A DNA stretch of 64,000 nt. Origin: Toxorhynchites rutilus septentrionalis (lineage: Eukaryota; Arthropoda; Insecta; Diptera; Culicidae). Location: contig NC_073746.1 in assembly GCF_029784135.1 (NCBI RefSeq), forward strand, positions 298,103,614 through 298,167,613. Direction: 5' to 3'. The translations under genes were made by a program, and so were the position numbers. The notes under the pieces were generated by a model. That model saw only the letters and a program-made list of their open reading frames with translations. It had not been told where the DNA came from and searched no databases. Shown here piece by piece: positions 63,099 through 64,000 of the stretch (position 1 is the stretch's first letter; every line of letters starts with the position of its first letter).

Positions 63099-64000
63099 TT
63101 TAAATAGAGAGGTCGGAGATATCACTGTTTTACAGTGGAATTGTCGTAGTCTCATCCCTAAATTGGATACATTCAAATTTTTAATTCATAAATTCAATTG
63201 TGATGTTTTTGCTCTGTCCGAAACTTGGCTTTCTTCGCGAGATGATACGTCTTTCCACGATTTTAATATTATACGCTTGGACCGTGATGATAGATACGGA
63301 GGGGTGCTTTTGGGGATCAATAAGTGCCACTCATTTTTTCGAATTTACCTTCCACCTATTGGAGGGATCGAAGCTGTTGCTTGTCATGCAAACATCAGAA
63401 GCAAAGACCTCTGTATTGTCAGCTTGTATTGGCCTCCGAGAGCTGCGGTTATCCGCAAGCAACTTTTTTACATGTGCTCACTCCTTCCTGAGCCACGATT
63501 GATCTTGGGAGACTTCAACTCTCATGGAACTGCCTGGGGGGAACAGTACGACGACAATCGTTCATTGTTGATATATGACCTTTGTAACAACTTCAATATG
63601 ACCGTTTTGAACACTGGGGAAACAACACGTGTGCCTAAACCTCCTGCTAACCCATGTGCTCTTGACCTCTCGCTTTGCTCGAATTCACTATCGTTAGATT
63701 GCAAGGGGAATGTAATCCAGGACCCCAACGGTAGTGATCACTTGCCAATCAAAATTTCCATCACCATTGGGTCGAATTCTTCTGAATCTATAAACATGGC
63801 ATATGACCTCACAAGACACATTGACTGGAAAAAATATACGGACGCGATTGCTCTAGCCATCAATTCCAGAGATGGTTTACCTCCATTGGAGGAGTATAAC
63901 TTCATTTCTCGTTTGATCTATAACAGCGCGGTTCGCGCTCAAACGAAACCCATCCCAGGTTCCACTATTCGTCGAAGGCCTCCCAATCTATGGTGGGATA
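63091..64000 (+). CDS. LINE ORF2 endonuclease domain (copy 2, 3' partial)
   Basis: Starts at the ATG of ATGTCTAA, overlapping the ORF1 stop by 8 bases. The frame is open for the whole 910 bases to the window end. APE endonuclease motifs: LQWNCRS, LSETWLSS (catalytic Glu), GDFNSHGTAWG (Asp/Asn) and GSDHLPIKI (Asp/His). The six-G run at about 63536-63541 keeps the frame that copy 1 loses with five G. Compared with copy 1 there are a handful of substitutions. RT and RNase H would follow outside the window, so activity cannot be judged. Confidence 0.9.
   Translation, partial: MSNLNREVGDITVLQWNCRSLIPKLDTFKFLIHKFNCDVFALSETWLSSRDDTSFHDFNIIRLDRDDRYGGVLLGINKCHSFFRIYLPPIGGIEAVACHANIRSKDLCIVSLYWPPRAAVIRKQLFYMCSLLPEPRLILGDFNSHGTAWGEQYDDNRSLLIYDLCNNFNMTVLNTGETTRVPKPPANPCALDLSLCSNSLSLDCKGNVIQDPNGSDHLPIKISITIGSNSSESINMAYDLTRHIDWKKYTDAIALAINSRDGLPPLEEYNFISRLIYNSAVRAQTKPIPGSTIRRRPPNLWWD

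Larger units (their letters stand above)
61041..64000 (+). mobile_element. RNase H-bearing LINE, copy 2 (continues beyond window)
   Basis: Same family as copy 1. It has a 5' UTR of about 430 bases, an intact-length ORF1, and ORF2 open to the window edge. Coding regions are closely similar to copy 1, but the 5' UTR is different. The 5' limit is approximate. Confidence 0.85.

Overview
This window is eukaryotic DNA from an insect, most likely a culicine mosquito (Aedes-type). The grounds are: tRNA-derived SINEs resembling the Aedes Feilai family, three DD37E Tc1/mariner-superfamily transposases (a group known from mosquitoes), BEL/Pao and RNase H-bearing non-LTR retrotransposons, many pogo/mariner-type MITEs, and a CHK/ecdysteroid-kinase-like gene with a very large intron. 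There is no operon structure. Nearly all open reading frames belong to transposable elements, and most of those are broken.

Layout. 1-2393: 3' half of a BEL/Pao retrotransposon (integrase, three hairpin/polypurine modules, candidate 3' LTR). 2392-3003: a ~150-bp tandem repeat and a SINE tail. About 3500-9645: copy 1 of an RNase H-bearing non-LTR retrotransposon; ORF1 is intact, ORF2 has one frameshift and one stop. 9641-10700: a minisatellite family split by a SINE. 11055-12154: a minus-strand LINE reverse-transcriptase relic. 15000-15149: a second, short SINE. 15319-17607: a hAT-type element with an 8-bp target duplication. 17921-19402: a MITE and a foldback element. 20020-21852: a mariner relic and a nearly complete DD37E element. 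22057-24671: a modular pogo-like element with another MITE nested inside it. 24674-26983: comparatively GC-rich sequence with no recognised repeat over most of its length. 26984-32830: nested MITE, SINE, DD37E, LINE and mariner-like fragments. 34298-36750: a mariner-type element filled by a six-unit tandem array with a Helitron-like end.

The only convincing host gene starts near 37268. Coding exon 1 (37468-37676) joins in phase to exon 2 (55334-55982) across a 17.7-kb intron, giving the N-terminal ~286 residues of a CHK-kinase-like protein. Further exons lie beyond the window. The intron is full of transposons: a recent 5'-truncated LINE copy (copy 3) with a perfect 11-bp target duplication, a 3.7-kb composite inverted-repeat element, DD37E, Tc1 and mariner relics, and several MITEs. 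Beyond exon 2 come more repeats, an ORF1 fragment of another LINE (59741-60229), and copy 2 of the RNase H LINE (ORF1 61467-63098; ORF2 from 63091, still open at the window edge).

Because many elements interrupt one another, their relative ages can be read from the nesting. Target-site duplications, inverted repeats and reading frames were read by eye. Family names are assigned from motifs only, without database comparison.
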